A stretch of 64,000 nt of DNA from Stutzerimonas degradans (GTDB lineage Bacteria; Pseudomonadota; Gammaproteobacteria; Pseudomonadales; Pseudomonadaceae): positions 1-64,000 of the forward strand of contig NZ_JAMOHV010000006.1 in assembly GCF_024448505.1 (NCBI RefSeq), written 5' to 3'. Positions 42,074 through 52,304 of this stretch are shown here, in pieces. Positions within the stretch are counted from its first letter, which is position 1. Every line of letters starts with the position of its first letter. The notes under the pieces are model-generated. The model saw nothing but the letters and a program-made list of their open reading frames with translations, was not told the origin of the DNA and ran no database searches. Both the position numbers and the translations under genes were made by a program.

Positions 42074-43615
42074 ATGAAGCGACAGCCCATCTCCACCGGC
42101 TCGGAATGGACCTTCGAGCTGATCCGCGCCTACGACCGCGAGATCGGCCGCCTCGCCGAACGCTACGCGCTGGATACCTACCCGAACCAGATCGAAGTGA
42201 TCACTGCCGAGCAGATGATGGATGCCTACGCCTCCGTCGGCATGCCCATCGGCTACCACCACTGGTCCTACGGCAAGCACTTCCTCAGCACCGAGAAGGG
42301 CTACAAACGTGGGCAGATGGGCCTGGCCTACGAGATCGTGATCAACTCCGATCCCTGCATCGCCTACCTGATGGAGGAAAACACCATCTGCATGCAGGCG
42401 CTGGTCATTGCCCACGCCTGCTACGGCCACAACAGTTTCTTCAAGGGCAACTACCTGTTCCGCACCTGGACCGACGCCAGCTCGATCATCGATTACCTGG
42501 TGTTCGCCAAGCAGTACATCACCCAGTGCGAGGAGCGCCACGGCATCGATGCGGTCGAGGACCTGCTCGACTCCTGCCATGCGCTGATGAATTACGGCGT
42601 CGACCGCTACAAACGCCCCTACCCGATTTCCGCCGAGGAGGAACGGCGCCGGCAGAAGGAGCGCGAGGAGCATTTGCAGCGGCAGATCAACGACCTCTGG
42701 CGCACCATTCCCAAGAGCGCCGGCAAGGGCGATGAAGCCGACGACGGCAAACGCTTCCCCGCCGAACCGCAGGAGAACATCCTCTACTTCATCGAGAAGC
42801 ACGCGCCGCTGCTCGAGCCCTGGCAGCGCGAAGTGGTGCGCATCGTGCGCAAGATTGCGCAGTACTTCTATCCGCAGCGCCAGACCCAGGTGATGAACGA
42901 GGGCTGGGCCACGTTCTGGCACTACACGCTGATGAACGACCTCTACGACGAAGGCCTGGTGACCGACGGATTCATGATGGAGTTTCTCCAGGCTCACACC
43001 AGCGTGATCTACCAGCCCGGCTTCGACAGCCCGTACTACAGCGGCATCAACCCCTACACCCTGGGTTTCGCCATCTACAGCGACATCCGCCGCATCTGCG
43101 AACAGCCCACCGAGGAGGACCGCCGCTGGTTCCCCGACATCGCCGGCAGCGACTGGCTGACCACGCTGAAGTTCGCCATGCAGAACTTCAAGGACGAGAG
43201 TTTCATCCTGCAGTTCCTCTCGCCCAAGGTGATCCGCGACCTCAAGCTGTTCAGCATCCTCGACGACGACCGCAAGGACGAGCTGCTGGTGCCGGCGATC
43301 CACGACGAGAGCGGCTATCACGTCATCCGCGAACTGCTTGCCGCGCAGTACAACCTCGGCAACCGCGAGCCCAACGTGCAGGTCTGGAGCGTCGACCGCC
43401 GCGGCGACCGCTCGCTGACGCTGCGCCATCAGCAGCACGACCGCAAGCCGCTGGGCAGGTCCACGGACGAGGTGCTCAAGCATCTGCACCGCTTGTGGGG
43501 GTTCGACGTGCACCTGCAATCGATGCAGGGCGAACAGGTGGTCAACGCCCATCACATGCCGCCGCAGCCCGAACCGGAGGCCGAAAGCCGCTTCCCTGGA
43601 ATGAATTTCGCCTGA
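42074..43615 (+). CDS. ycgB: SpoVR family protein (YcgB)
   Basis: 513 residues. Named from a Bacillus spore-cortex protein, but in non-sporulating bacteria it always travels with prkA and yeaH. Conserved stretches include the histidine-rich GYHHWSYGK and CYGHNSFFK segments in the N-terminal half and [10 protein letters not shown] in the middle, suggesting a metal centre (inference). Third gene of the module; GAGGGGG ribosome-binding site. Confidence 0.93.
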   Translation: MKRQPISTGSEWTFELIRAYDREIGRLAERYALDTYPNQIEVITAEQMMDAYASVGMPIGYHHWSYGKHFLSTEKGYKRGQMGLAYEIVINSDPCIAYLMEENTICMQALVIAHACYGHNSFFKGNYLFRTWTDASSIIDYLVFAKQYITQCEERHGIDAVEDLLDSCHALMNYGVDRYKRPYPISAEEERRRQKEREEHLQRQINDLWRTIPKSAGKGDEADDGKRFPAEPQENILYFIEKHAPLLEPWQREVVRIVRKIAQYFYPQRQTQVMNEGWATFWHYTLMNDLYDEGLVTDGFMMEFLQAHTSVIYQPGFDSPYYSGINPYTLGFAIYSDIRRICEQPTEEDRRWFPDIAGSDWLTTLKFAMQNFKDESFILQFLSPKVIRDLKLFSILDDDRKDELLVPAIHDESGYHVIRELLAAQYNLGNREPNVQVWSVDRRGDRSLTLRHQQHDRKPLGRSTDEVLKHLHRLWGFDVHLQSMQGEQVVNAHHMPPQPEPEAESRFPGMNFA

Positions 43616-43630
43616 CGGCGGCACCCGCGC

Positions 43631-43654
43631 CGCCCCCGCGAGATGGCGGGGGCG
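43631..43654 (+). terminator. GC-rich hairpin after ycgB
   Basis: Stem CGCCCCCGC (43631-43639) with GCGGGGGCG (43646-43654). Only a short T-run follows (GTTAATCC). Probable end of the prkA-yeaH-ycgB transcript. Confidence 0.65.
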
Positions 43655-43691
43655 CGTTAATCCTTTATCCTCCGCGCCAACGGAGGTAAAC

Positions 43692-44852
43692 ATGCAGATT
43701 TACAAGGTAGGCGGCGCCGTGCGCGATCGCCTGTTGGGCCGCGAAGTGACCGAGGTGGACTGGGTGGTGGTCGGCGCCACCGCCGAAGCCATGCAGGCGC
43801 AAGGCTTCCGCCCGGTCGGCGCCGACTTCCCGGTGTTCCTGCATCCCACCACGGGCGAGGAATATGCGCTCGCGCGTACCGAGCGCAAGAACGGTCGCGG
43901 CTACGGGGGCTTTGTCTTCCATGCCAGCCCGGATGTCACGCTCGAGCAGGACCTGATTCGCCGCGACCTCACCATCAACGCGATGGCCGAGGACGCCGAA
44001 GGCCGGCTCTACGATCCTTACGGCGGCCAGCGCGATCTTGACGCGCGGTTGCTGCGACATGTCTCCCCGGCCTTCGCTGAAGATCCGCTGCGCGTGCTGC
44101 GGGTGGCGCGCTTCGCTGCCCGCTACGCACCGCTGGGTTTTCGCGTGGCCGAGGAAACCCGCGCACTGATGGCCGATCTGGCCGCGTCCGGCGAGCTGCA
44201 AGCACTCACCCCCGAGCGCAGCTGGAAGGAAATCTCCCGCGCACTGATGGAGCCGCGTCCCGATGTGTTCATTGAGGTGCTGCGTGACTGCAGCGCGCTC
44301 GGCGAACTGTTTCCCGAACTGAATACGCAGCTCGCGTGCTCGGCCAGCGCGGCCCAACCGTTGCTTCAGACCCTGCGCGAGTGCGCGCTCGACCAGCAGC
44401 CGCTACCGGTACGCTGGGCCTGCCTGCTGGCCATGCTGGACGACACGGCCATCGAGGCGCTGAATGCGCGCAGCAAGGCACCGCGCGACTGCCAGGAGCT
44501 GGCCGTGTTGGTCGGCCGCTTCCACGACGACGCCAGCCGCGCGGCCGAGCTGACGCCTGCGGAGCTGTTCGAGCTGTTGCAGCACTTCGATATCCAGCGG
44601 CGCCCCGAGCGCTTCGAGCTGTTCCTGCAGGCTTGCGTCCTGCTCGCTCGCGGCCGCGGCGCAGCCTTTCCTCAGGCCGACTACCTGCGTGGCGCGGCGC
44701 AAGCCGTCCGCGCGGTGACCGTGCAACCGCTGATTGAACAGGGCTATCAGGGCGCCGAGCTGGGCGAAGCGCTCAAGCGCACGCGGCTGGAGGCCGTCGC
44801 CCGCTTCAGCCGTGCTCGGACCGAGTGCGCAGCATCAGGCCGGGATGCCTGA
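43692..44852 (+). CDS. cca: CCA tRNA nucleotidyltransferase
   Basis: Adds or repairs the 3' CCA of tRNAs. 386 residues, class II nucleotidyltransferase without the C-terminal HD phosphodiesterase domain seen in E. coli. The N-terminal [10 protein letters not shown] motif is intact, but the catalytic DxD is read as E21-V-D23 ([10 protein letters not shown]), with Glu in place of the first Asp. The ERT/RRDLTIN and [14 protein letters not shown] motifs are normal. The 3' end overlaps convergent folK by 18 bases. Confidence 0.93.
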   Translation: MQIYKVGGAVRDRLLGREVTEVDWVVVGATAEAMQAQGFRPVGADFPVFLHPTTGEEYALARTERKNGRGYGGFVFHASPDVTLEQDLIRRDLTINAMAEDAEGRLYDPYGGQRDLDARLLRHVSPAFAEDPLRVLRVARFAARYAPLGFRVAEETRALMADLAASGELQALTPERSWKEISRALMEPRPDVFIEVLRDCSALGELFPELNTQLACSASAAQPLLQTLRECALDQQPLPVRWACLLAMLDDTAIEALNARSKAPRDCQELAVLVGRFHDDASRAAELTPAELFELLQHFDIQRRPERFELFLQACVLLARGRGAAFPQADYLRGAAQAVRAVTVQPLIEQGYQGAELGEALKRTRLEAVARFSRARTECAASGRDA

Positions 44853-45380
44853 TCGCGGCTCCTGCAGCAGCTCCAGCGGCGTCAGCTCGACGCCTCGCCA
44901 GTGGAAACTCACCGGCCACAGCTGCTGGTCGATCCGCGCCTCGCGCCAGAGTTCGGCGAAGCTGCGGCCGACAGCGGGATGCCGCTGCTCGGGCACCAGC
45001 AACGCCAGTGGCCGGAGCACGAAGGCGTTCTTCAGGATCTCCGCGCGCGGCAGGCGCAGCCCGTCGAAGTCGCCGACCAGCGTGTCGTAGAGCAGCACAT
45101 CGATATCCAGCGGCAGGCCCTTGCGCTCCGGCGCATAGCGACCGTTGTCGGCTTCGATGAATTTGAGCCGGCGATCCAGCTCGTTGAGCGGCAGCGCGGT
45201 TTGTCCGGCCACCACCAGGTTGTAGAAATTGTCGCCCTTGTAGCCCACCGCCAGGCTCTCGAATACCGGCGAGCAGCGCATGTCGGTCAGCAATTCGGCC
45301 AGCGCATCGAGGCCGGCACGCAGGTGATTCTCGCGCTCGACATTGCTGCCGAGCCCGAGCAGAACCGGAGTCAGCGGCAT
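44835..45380 (-). CDS. folK: 6-hydroxymethyl-7,8-dihydropterin pyrophosphokinase
   Basis: Activates hydroxymethyl-dihydropterin with ATP for dihydrofolate synthesis. 181 residues, about 20 longer than the short E. coli type because of a C-terminal tail. [12 protein letters not shown] is the family start; [11 protein letters not shown] and [16 protein letters not shown] carry the substrate- and Mg-binding residues. Its 5' end overlaps folB by 10 bases. Confidence 0.92.
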   Translation of the reverse strand: MPLTPVLLGLGSNVERENHLRAGLDALAELLTDMRCSPVFESLAVGYKGDNFYNLVVAGQTALPLNELDRRLKFIEADNGRYAPERKGLPLDIDVLLYDTLVGDFDGLRLPRAEILKNAFVLRPLALLVPEQRHPAVGRSFAELWREARIDQQLWPVSFHWRGVELTPLELLQEPRSGIPA

Positions 45381-45724
45381 CCGCGTTCGATCTCCACGCC
45401 CAGTGCCCGTGCCCGTGGGTTGACCCCAGGTTTGGTCACGCGCAACCGCAGCCAGACGACGCCGAATTCCTGCATCAGGCTCGCCGCCAGCCGCTCGGCG
45501 AAGGTTTCGACCAGCTCGAAACGCGCCGCCGCAGCAAACCGATCGATCGCCGCAGCGACCTTGGCGTAATCCAACGCCTTGTCCAGCTCATCCTCGGCGG
45601 CTGCCGGACGGATGTCCCAGCCCAGGGTCAAGTCCAGGCGCAGGCATTGGCGAATGCCGCGCTCCCAGTCGTAGGCACCGATCACGGTGTCGACTTCCAG
45701 ACCCTCGATGAAAACTGTATCCAC
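45371..45724 (-). CDS. folB: Dihydroneopterin aldolase
   Basis: 117 residues; splits dihydroneopterin to hydroxymethyl-dihydropterin and glycolaldehyde. Family motifs [19 protein letters not shown] and SLMQEFGV are present. The gene is followed by folK with overlapping ends, giving two consecutive steps of folate synthesis. Divergent from plsY. Confidence 0.93.
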   Translation of the reverse strand: MDTVFIEGLEVDTVIGAYDWERGIRQCLRLDLTLGWDIRPAAAEDELDKALDYAKVAAAIDRFAAAARFELVETFAERLAASLMQEFGVVWLRLRVTKPGVNPRARALGVEIERGCR

Positions 45725-45799
45725 GTAGCATTCTCCCGCGACACGACAAGCACCGGCCGCATCGTTAGACTCAGGAGCCTCCTGCCCCGGGTGTATTCC

Positions 45800-46369
45800 A
45801 TGTTCTGGCTGCTGACACTGCTCGCCTACCTGATCGGTTCGCTGTCATTCGCCATTCTGCTCAGCCGCCTGACCGGTCTGCCGGACCCGCGTGCCAGCGG
45901 CTCAGGCAATCCCGGCGCGACCAACATGCTACGCCTGGCTGGTCGACGCCTGGCCATCGCCACCTTGTTCGGCGATCTGCTCAAGGGGCTGCTGCCGGTA
46001 CTGCTTGCCGCTCGCCTGGACTTGAGCGTGCAACAGCAGGGTTGGGTCGGCCTCGCCGCTGTGATCGGTCATCTGTATCCACTGTATTTCCGTTTCCGCG
46101 GCGGCAAGGGTGTTGCCACCGCAGCCGGTGCTCTGCTCGGGCTGTATCTGCCCGCCGCACTGCTGGCCGTCGTCGCCTGGCTCGCCGTATTCCGCCTCAC
46201 CCGCACCAGCTCGCTCGCTGCACTGATCGCCCTGCCGCTCTGCCTGCCGCTGCTGGCCTGGCAGCAACCCGGGGCGCTGTTGCCGATGAGCCTGCTGGCG
46301 GTGCTGATCGTCTGGCGCCATCGCAGCAACCTGCGTGCGCTGCGTGCCGGCCAGGAACGCCATTTCTGA
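45800..46369 (+). CDS. plsY: Acyl-phosphate:glycerol-3-phosphate acyltransferase
   Basis: Inner-membrane enzyme that acylates glycerol-3-phosphate using acyl-phosphate, first step of phospholipid synthesis. 189 residues, about five hydrophobic helices; the catalytic loops [14 protein letters not shown] and [12 protein letters not shown] are intact. The start at 45800 ([10 protein letters not shown]) is chosen on homology; longer in-frame options lack a family N-terminus. Confidence 0.94.
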   Translation: MFWLLTLLAYLIGSLSFAILLSRLTGLPDPRASGSGNPGATNMLRLAGRRLAIATLFGDLLKGLLPVLLAARLDLSVQQQGWVGLAAVIGHLYPLYFRFRGGKGVATAAGALLGLYLPAALLAVVAWLAVFRLTRTSSLAALIALPLCLPLLAWQQPGALLPMSLLAVLIVWRHRSNLRALRAGQERHF

Positions 46370-46411
46370 TTTTCGACTGACTATAGATGGCGGCCATGCC
46401 CAGCGCCTCCA

Positions 46412-47437
46412 TCAGATCGCCGGCAGCAACTCCATTGGCCAGCGCGCCTGCACGCCGATCGCCGGGCCGTCATGTTGCCCGGCCAGCAGCCGCTGGCAGC
46501 CGGCGTAGGCAATCATTGCGCCGTTGTCGGTACAAAAACGCGGGCGAGCGTAGAACACCTGGCCGTTCAGCTCGCCGAGCATCTTTTCCAGCGCCTGGCG
46601 CAACGCATGATTGGCACTGACGCCGCCGGCAATCACCAGCGATTTCAGCCCGGTCTGCTTCAGCGCGCGGCGGCACTTGATCGTCAGCGTTTCGACGACC
46701 GCCTGCTGAAACGCCAGCGCGATGTCACAACGAGTCTGCTCGGACTCGTCGCCAGCGCCACGACACTGCTGCCAGGTATTGAGGGTGAAGGTCTTGAGCC
46801 CACTGAAGCTGAAATCCAGCCCGGGGCGATCAGTCATCGGCCGAGGAAAGACGAAGCGCCCCGGCGTGCCCTGATCCGCCAGTCGGGCGATCTCAGGACC
46901 ACCCGGATAGCGCAGCCCCATCAGCTTGGCCGTCTTGTCGAAGGCCTCACCGGCGGCATCATCCACCGACTCACCGAGCAGCTCGTAGCGACCGATACCG
47001 TCGACGCGCACCAGCTGGGTGTGCCCGCCGGATACCAACAGCGCGACGAACGGAAACGCCGGGGCCTGCTCCTCCAGCATTGGCGCCAGCAGATGGCCTT
47101 CCATATGATGCACGCCCACGGCCGGTACGCCCCAAGCCAGCGCCAGCGCCTGCGCGCAGGACGCGCCGACCAGCAGCGCGCCGACCAGTCCCGGTCCTGC
47201 GGTATAGGCCACCGCATCGATCTGCGCAGCCTCGCGGCCCGCCTCGGCAAGCACCTGGCGGATCAATGGCAGCATGCGCTTGACGTGATCACGCGAGGCC
47301 AGCTCCGGTACCACGCCGCCGTAGACGCGGTGCAGATCGATCTGGCTGAACAACGCATCGGCCAGCAGGCCCTGCTCGCTGTCGTATAGCGCGACCCCGG
47401 TCTCGTCGCAGGATGTTTCCAGCCCCAGCACCAGCAT
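46412..47437 (-). CDS. tsaD: tRNA N6-threonylcarbamoyladenosine biosynthesis protein TsaD
   Basis: Transfers threonylcarbamoyl from its adenylate to A37 of ANN-decoding tRNAs, in complex with TsaB/TsaE. 341 residues, ASKHA/Kae1 fold; metal-binding H111 and H115 in [28 protein letters not shown] is the N-terminal signature. Divergent from rpsU, as in many gamma-proteobacteria. The tRNA-Ile(CAU) in this window is one of its expected substrates. Confidence 0.96.
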   Translation of the reverse strand: MLVLGLETSCDETGVALYDSEQGLLADALFSQIDLHRVYGGVVPELASRDHVKRMLPLIRQVLAEAGREAAQIDAVAYTAGPGLVGALLVGASCAQALALAWGVPAVGVHHMEGHLLAPMLEEQAPAFPFVALLVSGGHTQLVRVDGIGRYELLGESVDDAAGEAFDKTAKLMGLRYPGGPEIARLADQGTPGRFVFPRPMTDRPGLDFSFSGLKTFTLNTWQQCRGAGDESEQTRCDIALAFQQAVVETLTIKCRRALKQTGLKSLVIAGGVSANHALRQALEKMLGELNGQVFYARPRFCTDNGAMIAYAGCQRLLAGQHDGPAIGVQARWPMELLPAI

Positions 47438-47523
47438 GGGTTCAACCTTCCACGGAGGCGAATGAAGCCGTGCATATTAATCGCCACGGCCGGCGACCGA
47501 CCAGCGCTTTTCGCTCGCAGGCT

Positions 47524-47552
47524 TTGCATTCTCGGCGTTCCGGGGTTAACAT
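47524..47552 (+). promoter_or_regulatory. Candidate promoter of the rpsU-dnaG-rpoD operon
   Basis: TTGCAT (47524-47529) and TAACAT (47547-47552) are 17 bases apart in the tsaD/rpsU divergent gap, about 80 bases before the rpsU ATG. Confidence 0.5.
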
Positions 47553-47634
47553 CCGCAACCCTTAAAACCAGCGTGCTTGCGAGTCATTTGCCGAAGCGCG
47601 TTGCCACCGGTAATCAAGTGAAGGTACGTCCTGG

Positions 47635-47850
47635 ATGCCCGCTGTCAAAGTTAAAGAGAATGAACCCTTCGACGTAGCCCTGCGTCGCTTCAAGCGCTCG
47701 TGCGAAAAAGCCGGCGTGCTGGCCGAAGTCCGTTCGCGCGAGTTCTACGAGAAGCCGACTGCAGAGCGCAAGCGCAAGGCTGCCGCCGCAGTCAAGCGTC
47801 ACGCCAAGAAAGTGCAGCGCGAGCAGCGCCGCAGCGTTCGCCTGTACTGA
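47635..47850 (+). CDS. rpsU: 30S ribosomal protein S21
   Basis: 71 residues, very basic ([23 protein letters not shown]). First gene of the macromolecular-synthesis operon rpsU-dnaG-rpoD. A terminator-like hairpin separates it from dnaG, so most transcripts should stop after rpsU, which would explain excess S21 over primase, as known in E. coli. Confidence 0.97.
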   Translation: MPAVKVKENEPFDVALRRFKRSCEKAGVLAEVRSREFYEKPTAERKRKAAAAVKRHAKKVQREQRRSVRLY

Positions 47851-47872
47851 TCCCGTACAGCTGACGCAGCAT

Positions 47873-47896
47873 AAAGCCCGGCCTAGGCCGGGCTTT
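47873..47896 (+). terminator. Hairpin between rpsU and dnaG
   Basis: Perfect 11-bp stem AAAGCCCGGCC / GGCCGGGCTTT around TA, 22 bases after rpsU. Equivalent in position to the partial terminator between rpsU and dnaG in E. coli; read-through is needed for dnaG. Confidence 0.85.
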
Positions 47897-47988
47897 GCAT
47901 TGAACAAGACTCCGCTTCGCCAGCCGGCGAATGATCGGAGTTTTTGTCATTTCCGGGTCGAACATCACGAGCGCACCCCGAGACTGCT

Positions 47989-49932
47989 ATGGCCGGCCTG
48001 ATTCCGCAATCCTTCATCGATGACCTGCTCAATCGCTCCGACATCGTCGAAGTGATCGGCTCGCGCATCCAATTGAAGAAAGCCGGCAAGAATTACACCG
48101 CGCGCTGCCCGTTCCATAACGAGAAGACGCCGTCCTTCAGCGTCAGCCCGGACAAGCAGTTCTACTACTGCTTCGGCTGCGGCGCCGGCGGCAACGCGCT
48201 GGGCTTCATCATGGACCACGATCACCTGGACTTCCCCCAGGCGGTCGAAGACCTGGCCCGCCGCGCCGGCCTGGAAGTCCCGCACGAGGACAGCGGGCGC
48301 AGCCACAAGCCACGTCAGCCGGTCGATTCGCCGCTCTACCCGCTTCTCGCCGCCGCATCCGACTACTATCGCCAGGCCCTGAAAAGCCACCCTGCACGCA
48401 AAGCGGCGGTGGAGTACCTCAAGGGCCGCGGCCTGTCTGGCGTGATCGCCCGCGACTTCGGTTTGGGTTTCGCCCCGCCGGGCTGGGACAATCTGCTCAA
48501 GCACCTGGGCGGCGATGCGCTGCAGCAAAAAGCCATGATCGACGCGGGCCTGCTGATCGAGAATGCCGATAACGGCAAGCGCTACGACCGCTTTCGCGAC
48601 CGCGTGATGTTTCCCATCCGCGACAGCCGCGGCCGGGTGATCGCCTTCGGCGGTCGAGTCCTGGGCGACGACAAGCCCAAGTATCTGAACTCGCCGGAAA
48701 CCCCGGTCTTCCACAAGGGACAGGAGCTCTACGGCCTGTTCGAGGCACGGCAGAGCAATCGCAACCTCGACGAAATCATGGTGGTCGAGGGTTACATGGA
48801 CGTGATCGCGCTTGCCCAGCAGGGGCTGCGCAACGCCGTGGCGACTCTTGGCACCGCCACCAGCGAGGAGCATCTCAAGCGCCTGTTCCGCCTCGTGCCC
48901 AGCGTATTATTCTGCTTCGATGGCGACTCTGCCGGACGCAAGGCGGCGTGGCGCGCCCTGGAGGCGACCCTGCCGAGCCTGCAGGATGGCCGTCGCGCAC
49001 GCTTCCTGTTCCTGCCCGAAGGCGAGGACCCGGACAGCCTCGTACGCGCCGAAGGCACCGATGCCTTTCGTGCCCGAATCAACCAACAGGCCCAGCCGCT
49101 GGCGGACTACTTCTTCCAACAGCTGAGCGAAGAAGCCGACCCACGATCGCTCGAGGGTAAGGCCCACCTCGCCACACTGGCGGCGCCGCTTATCGAAAAA
49201 ATACCCGGCACCAATCTGCGCACCCTCATGCGCCAGCGCTTGGCGGAGCTGACTGGACTGACCGGCGAAGCGCTGCAAACCATGGCGGCGCCGGTGACGG
49301 ATGCGAATCCCACCGCCACGCCCTACGACGACAGTCTCTATTACGACACCAGCACCGGCGAGCACGAGAACTACTCTGCCCCGGACTCCGGCCAGCCCTC
49401 CCTCGCGCCGAAGAAGCCGACGAAGGAATGGAAAAAGGACTGGAAAAAACCGGGACAGCGACCAGACTTCAAGCCACGCGGACCGCGCATACCAACCACG
49501 GTCGAGCCACCGGCTCTGACCACCCTGCGCACGCTACTGCATCACCCGGAACTGGCACAGAAGGTCGAGGATGCCAGCCACTTCGCTGCGGAAGACGACA
49601 CCTATGCCCAACTGCTGGTGGCTCTGCTCGGCACACTGCAGAAGAATCCGCGGCTGCGCAGCCTGCAACTGATCGCTCGCTGGCACGGCACCGATCAGGG
49701 TCGACTTTTACGTGCACTTGCCGAGAAAGAATGGCTGATATCGGCCGATAACCTTGAACAACAGTTTTTCGACACCATTAACACCCTTGCCGCCAGACAG
49801 CGCGAACGCAGCCTCGAACTGCTGTTGCGCAAGGCCCGCCAGGGCGCGCTCAGCACCGAGGAAAAAGACCAGCTGCGTCACCTCCTGAGTCGCGACAGCA
49901 CACCCGCAACAACGACCTCAACTGGCGCGTGA
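47989..49932 (+). CDS. dnaG: DNA primase
   Basis: Makes RNA primers at the replication fork. 647 residues. CHC2 zinc finger C40, H43, C61, C64; TOPRIM domain with EIMVVEGYMDVIALAQ and the FCFDGDSAGRKA aspartates; a poorly conserved Lys/Pro-rich linker (about 460-500), then the C-terminal DnaB-binding helices. The start at 47989 (MAGLIPQSFI) matches the family; 15 codons of in-frame upstream sequence do not. Confidence 0.96.
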   Translation: MAGLIPQSFIDDLLNRSDIVEVIGSRIQLKKAGKNYTARCPFHNEKTPSFSVSPDKQFYYCFGCGAGGNALGFIMDHDHLDFPQAVEDLARRAGLEVPHEDSGRSHKPRQPVDSPLYPLLAAASDYYRQALKSHPARKAAVEYLKGRGLSGVIARDFGLGFAPPGWDNLLKHLGGDALQQKAMIDAGLLIENADNGKRYDRFRDRVMFPIRDSRGRVIAFGGRVLGDDKPKYLNSPETPVFHKGQELYGLFEARQSNRNLDEIMVVEGYMDVIALAQQGLRNAVATLGTATSEEHLKRLFRLVPSVLFCFDGDSAGRKAAWRALEATLPSLQDGRRARFLFLPEGEDPDSLVRAEGTDAFRARINQQAQPLADYFFQQLSEEADPRSLEGKAHLATLAAPLIEKIPGTNLRTLMRQRLAELTGLTGEALQTMAAPVTDANPTATPYDDSLYYDTSTGEHENYSAPDSGQPSLAPKKPTKEWKKDWKKPGQRPDFKPRGPRIPTTVEPPALTTLRTLLHHPELAQKVEDASHFAAEDDTYAQLLVALLGTLQKNPRLRSLQLIARWHGTDQGRLLRALAEKEWLISADNLEQQFFDTINTLAARQRERSLELLLRKARQGALSTEEKDQLRHLLSRDSTPATTTSTGA

Positions 49933-49946
49933 GGTCTTAGCTCGGC

Positions 49947-49952
49947 TATAAT
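49947..49952 (+). promoter_or_regulatory. Perfect -10 element upstream of rpoD
   Basis: TATAAT at 49947-49952, 48 bases before the rpoD ATG and just after dnaG. No good -35 at 17 bases. It may be an internal promoter giving rpoD expression independent of rpsU. Confidence 0.45.
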
Positions 49953-49999
49953 GCTCAGCTTGTTTTCAGCCCGCCAGAACCTTCAGTGGATAGGGTTAT

Positions 50000-51856
<1,857 letters not shown>

Positions 51857-51862
51857 ACCTGA

Positions 51863-51886
51863 ACCCCCGGCCCGCCGGGGGTTTTT
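51863..51886 (+). terminator. Rho-independent terminator after rpoD
   Basis: Stem ACCCCCGG / CCGGGGGT with CCCG loop, followed by a T-run (51882-51886) and a further T-rich stretch. Confidence 0.92.
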
Positions 51887-51948
51887 ATTTTTTGCACCAG
51901 CCTCACCGACAGCTCCCGTTGCGCGTGGCACATTGACAACGGCATCGG

Positions 51949-51954
51949 TATAAT
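51949..51954 (+). promoter_or_regulatory. -10 element of the tRNA gene
   Basis: TATAAT at 51949-51954, 15 bases before the tRNA 5' end. A TTGACA at 51933-51938 is only 10 bases upstream, too close for a normal -35; TGGCAC at 51926-51931 has 17-base spacing but poor match. Confidence 0.5.
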
Positions 51955-51969
51955 CCGCCGCTCCTTCTG

Positions 51970-52046
51970 GGGCCTATAGCTCAGTTGGTTAGAGCAGAGG
52001 ACTCATAATCCTTTGGTCCACGGTTCGAGTCCGTGTGGGCCCACCA
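51970..52046 (+). tRNA. tRNA with CAU anticodon, probably tRNA-Ile2
   Basis: 77 bases including an encoded CCA end. All four stems fold: acceptor GGGCCTA/TGGGCCC (one G-U), D stem GCTC/GAGC, anticodon stem GAGGA/TCCTT, T stem CACGG/CCGTG; anticodon CAT is at 52004-52006. The extra loop TGGTC and the wobble closing pair 27-43 resemble E. coli ileX (Ile2, decoding AUA after lysidine modification by TilS) more than elongator tRNA-Met, which has GGGTC there. Not an initiator tRNA (1-72 is paired). Confidence 0.9.
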
Positions 52047-52052
52047 TCTCTA

Positions 52053-52075
52053 AGCCGCGCATTGCGCGGCTTTTT
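52053..52075 (+). terminator. Terminator after the tRNA gene
   Basis: Perfect 8-bp stem AGCCGCGC / GCGCGGCT with loop ATT, then five Ts. Confidence 0.9.
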
Positions 52076-52304
52076 CATTTCTGCCTTAGCCCATCCTCAT
52101 CGCCAGCACCTATCCATGCCGCGGTAGATGAATGCAGCCGCGACGTCGCGACCTCGCGACCTCGCCCAAAGCAGCCAAATAACCAAAACGAATATAAACA
52201 GCAGTATTGGTTTCTGGACTCTCTAAACCGTGGCCACTATCGTGCGCGCGGGGTCGCCGGGGCGGCCTGTCGTTTTTGCTCATCGCCACGCTTTAAGGAT
52301 CTCC
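52076..52304. other. Non-coding region tRNA-transporter
   Basis: 229 bases with no convincing gene. It contains two and a half copies of TCGCGACC (52146-52166) and an AT-richer stretch (52180-52215). No attachment-site duplicate of the tRNA 3' end was seen in this window. Confidence 0.5.

Noticed and set aside
42053-43693. 546-codon minus-strand ORF opposite ycgB
   Set aside because: Antisense shadow with no ribosome-binding site or homology.
51926-51943. Possible sigma-54 promoter before the tRNA (TGGCAC followed by TTGA)
   Set aside because: The -12 TTGC element is not at the required distance; a perfect TATAAT nearby explains the tRNA promoter better.
52146-52166. Two and a half copies of TCGCGACC taken as a CRISPR or satellite start
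   Set aside because: Too short and uniform with GC-rich background; no spacers.
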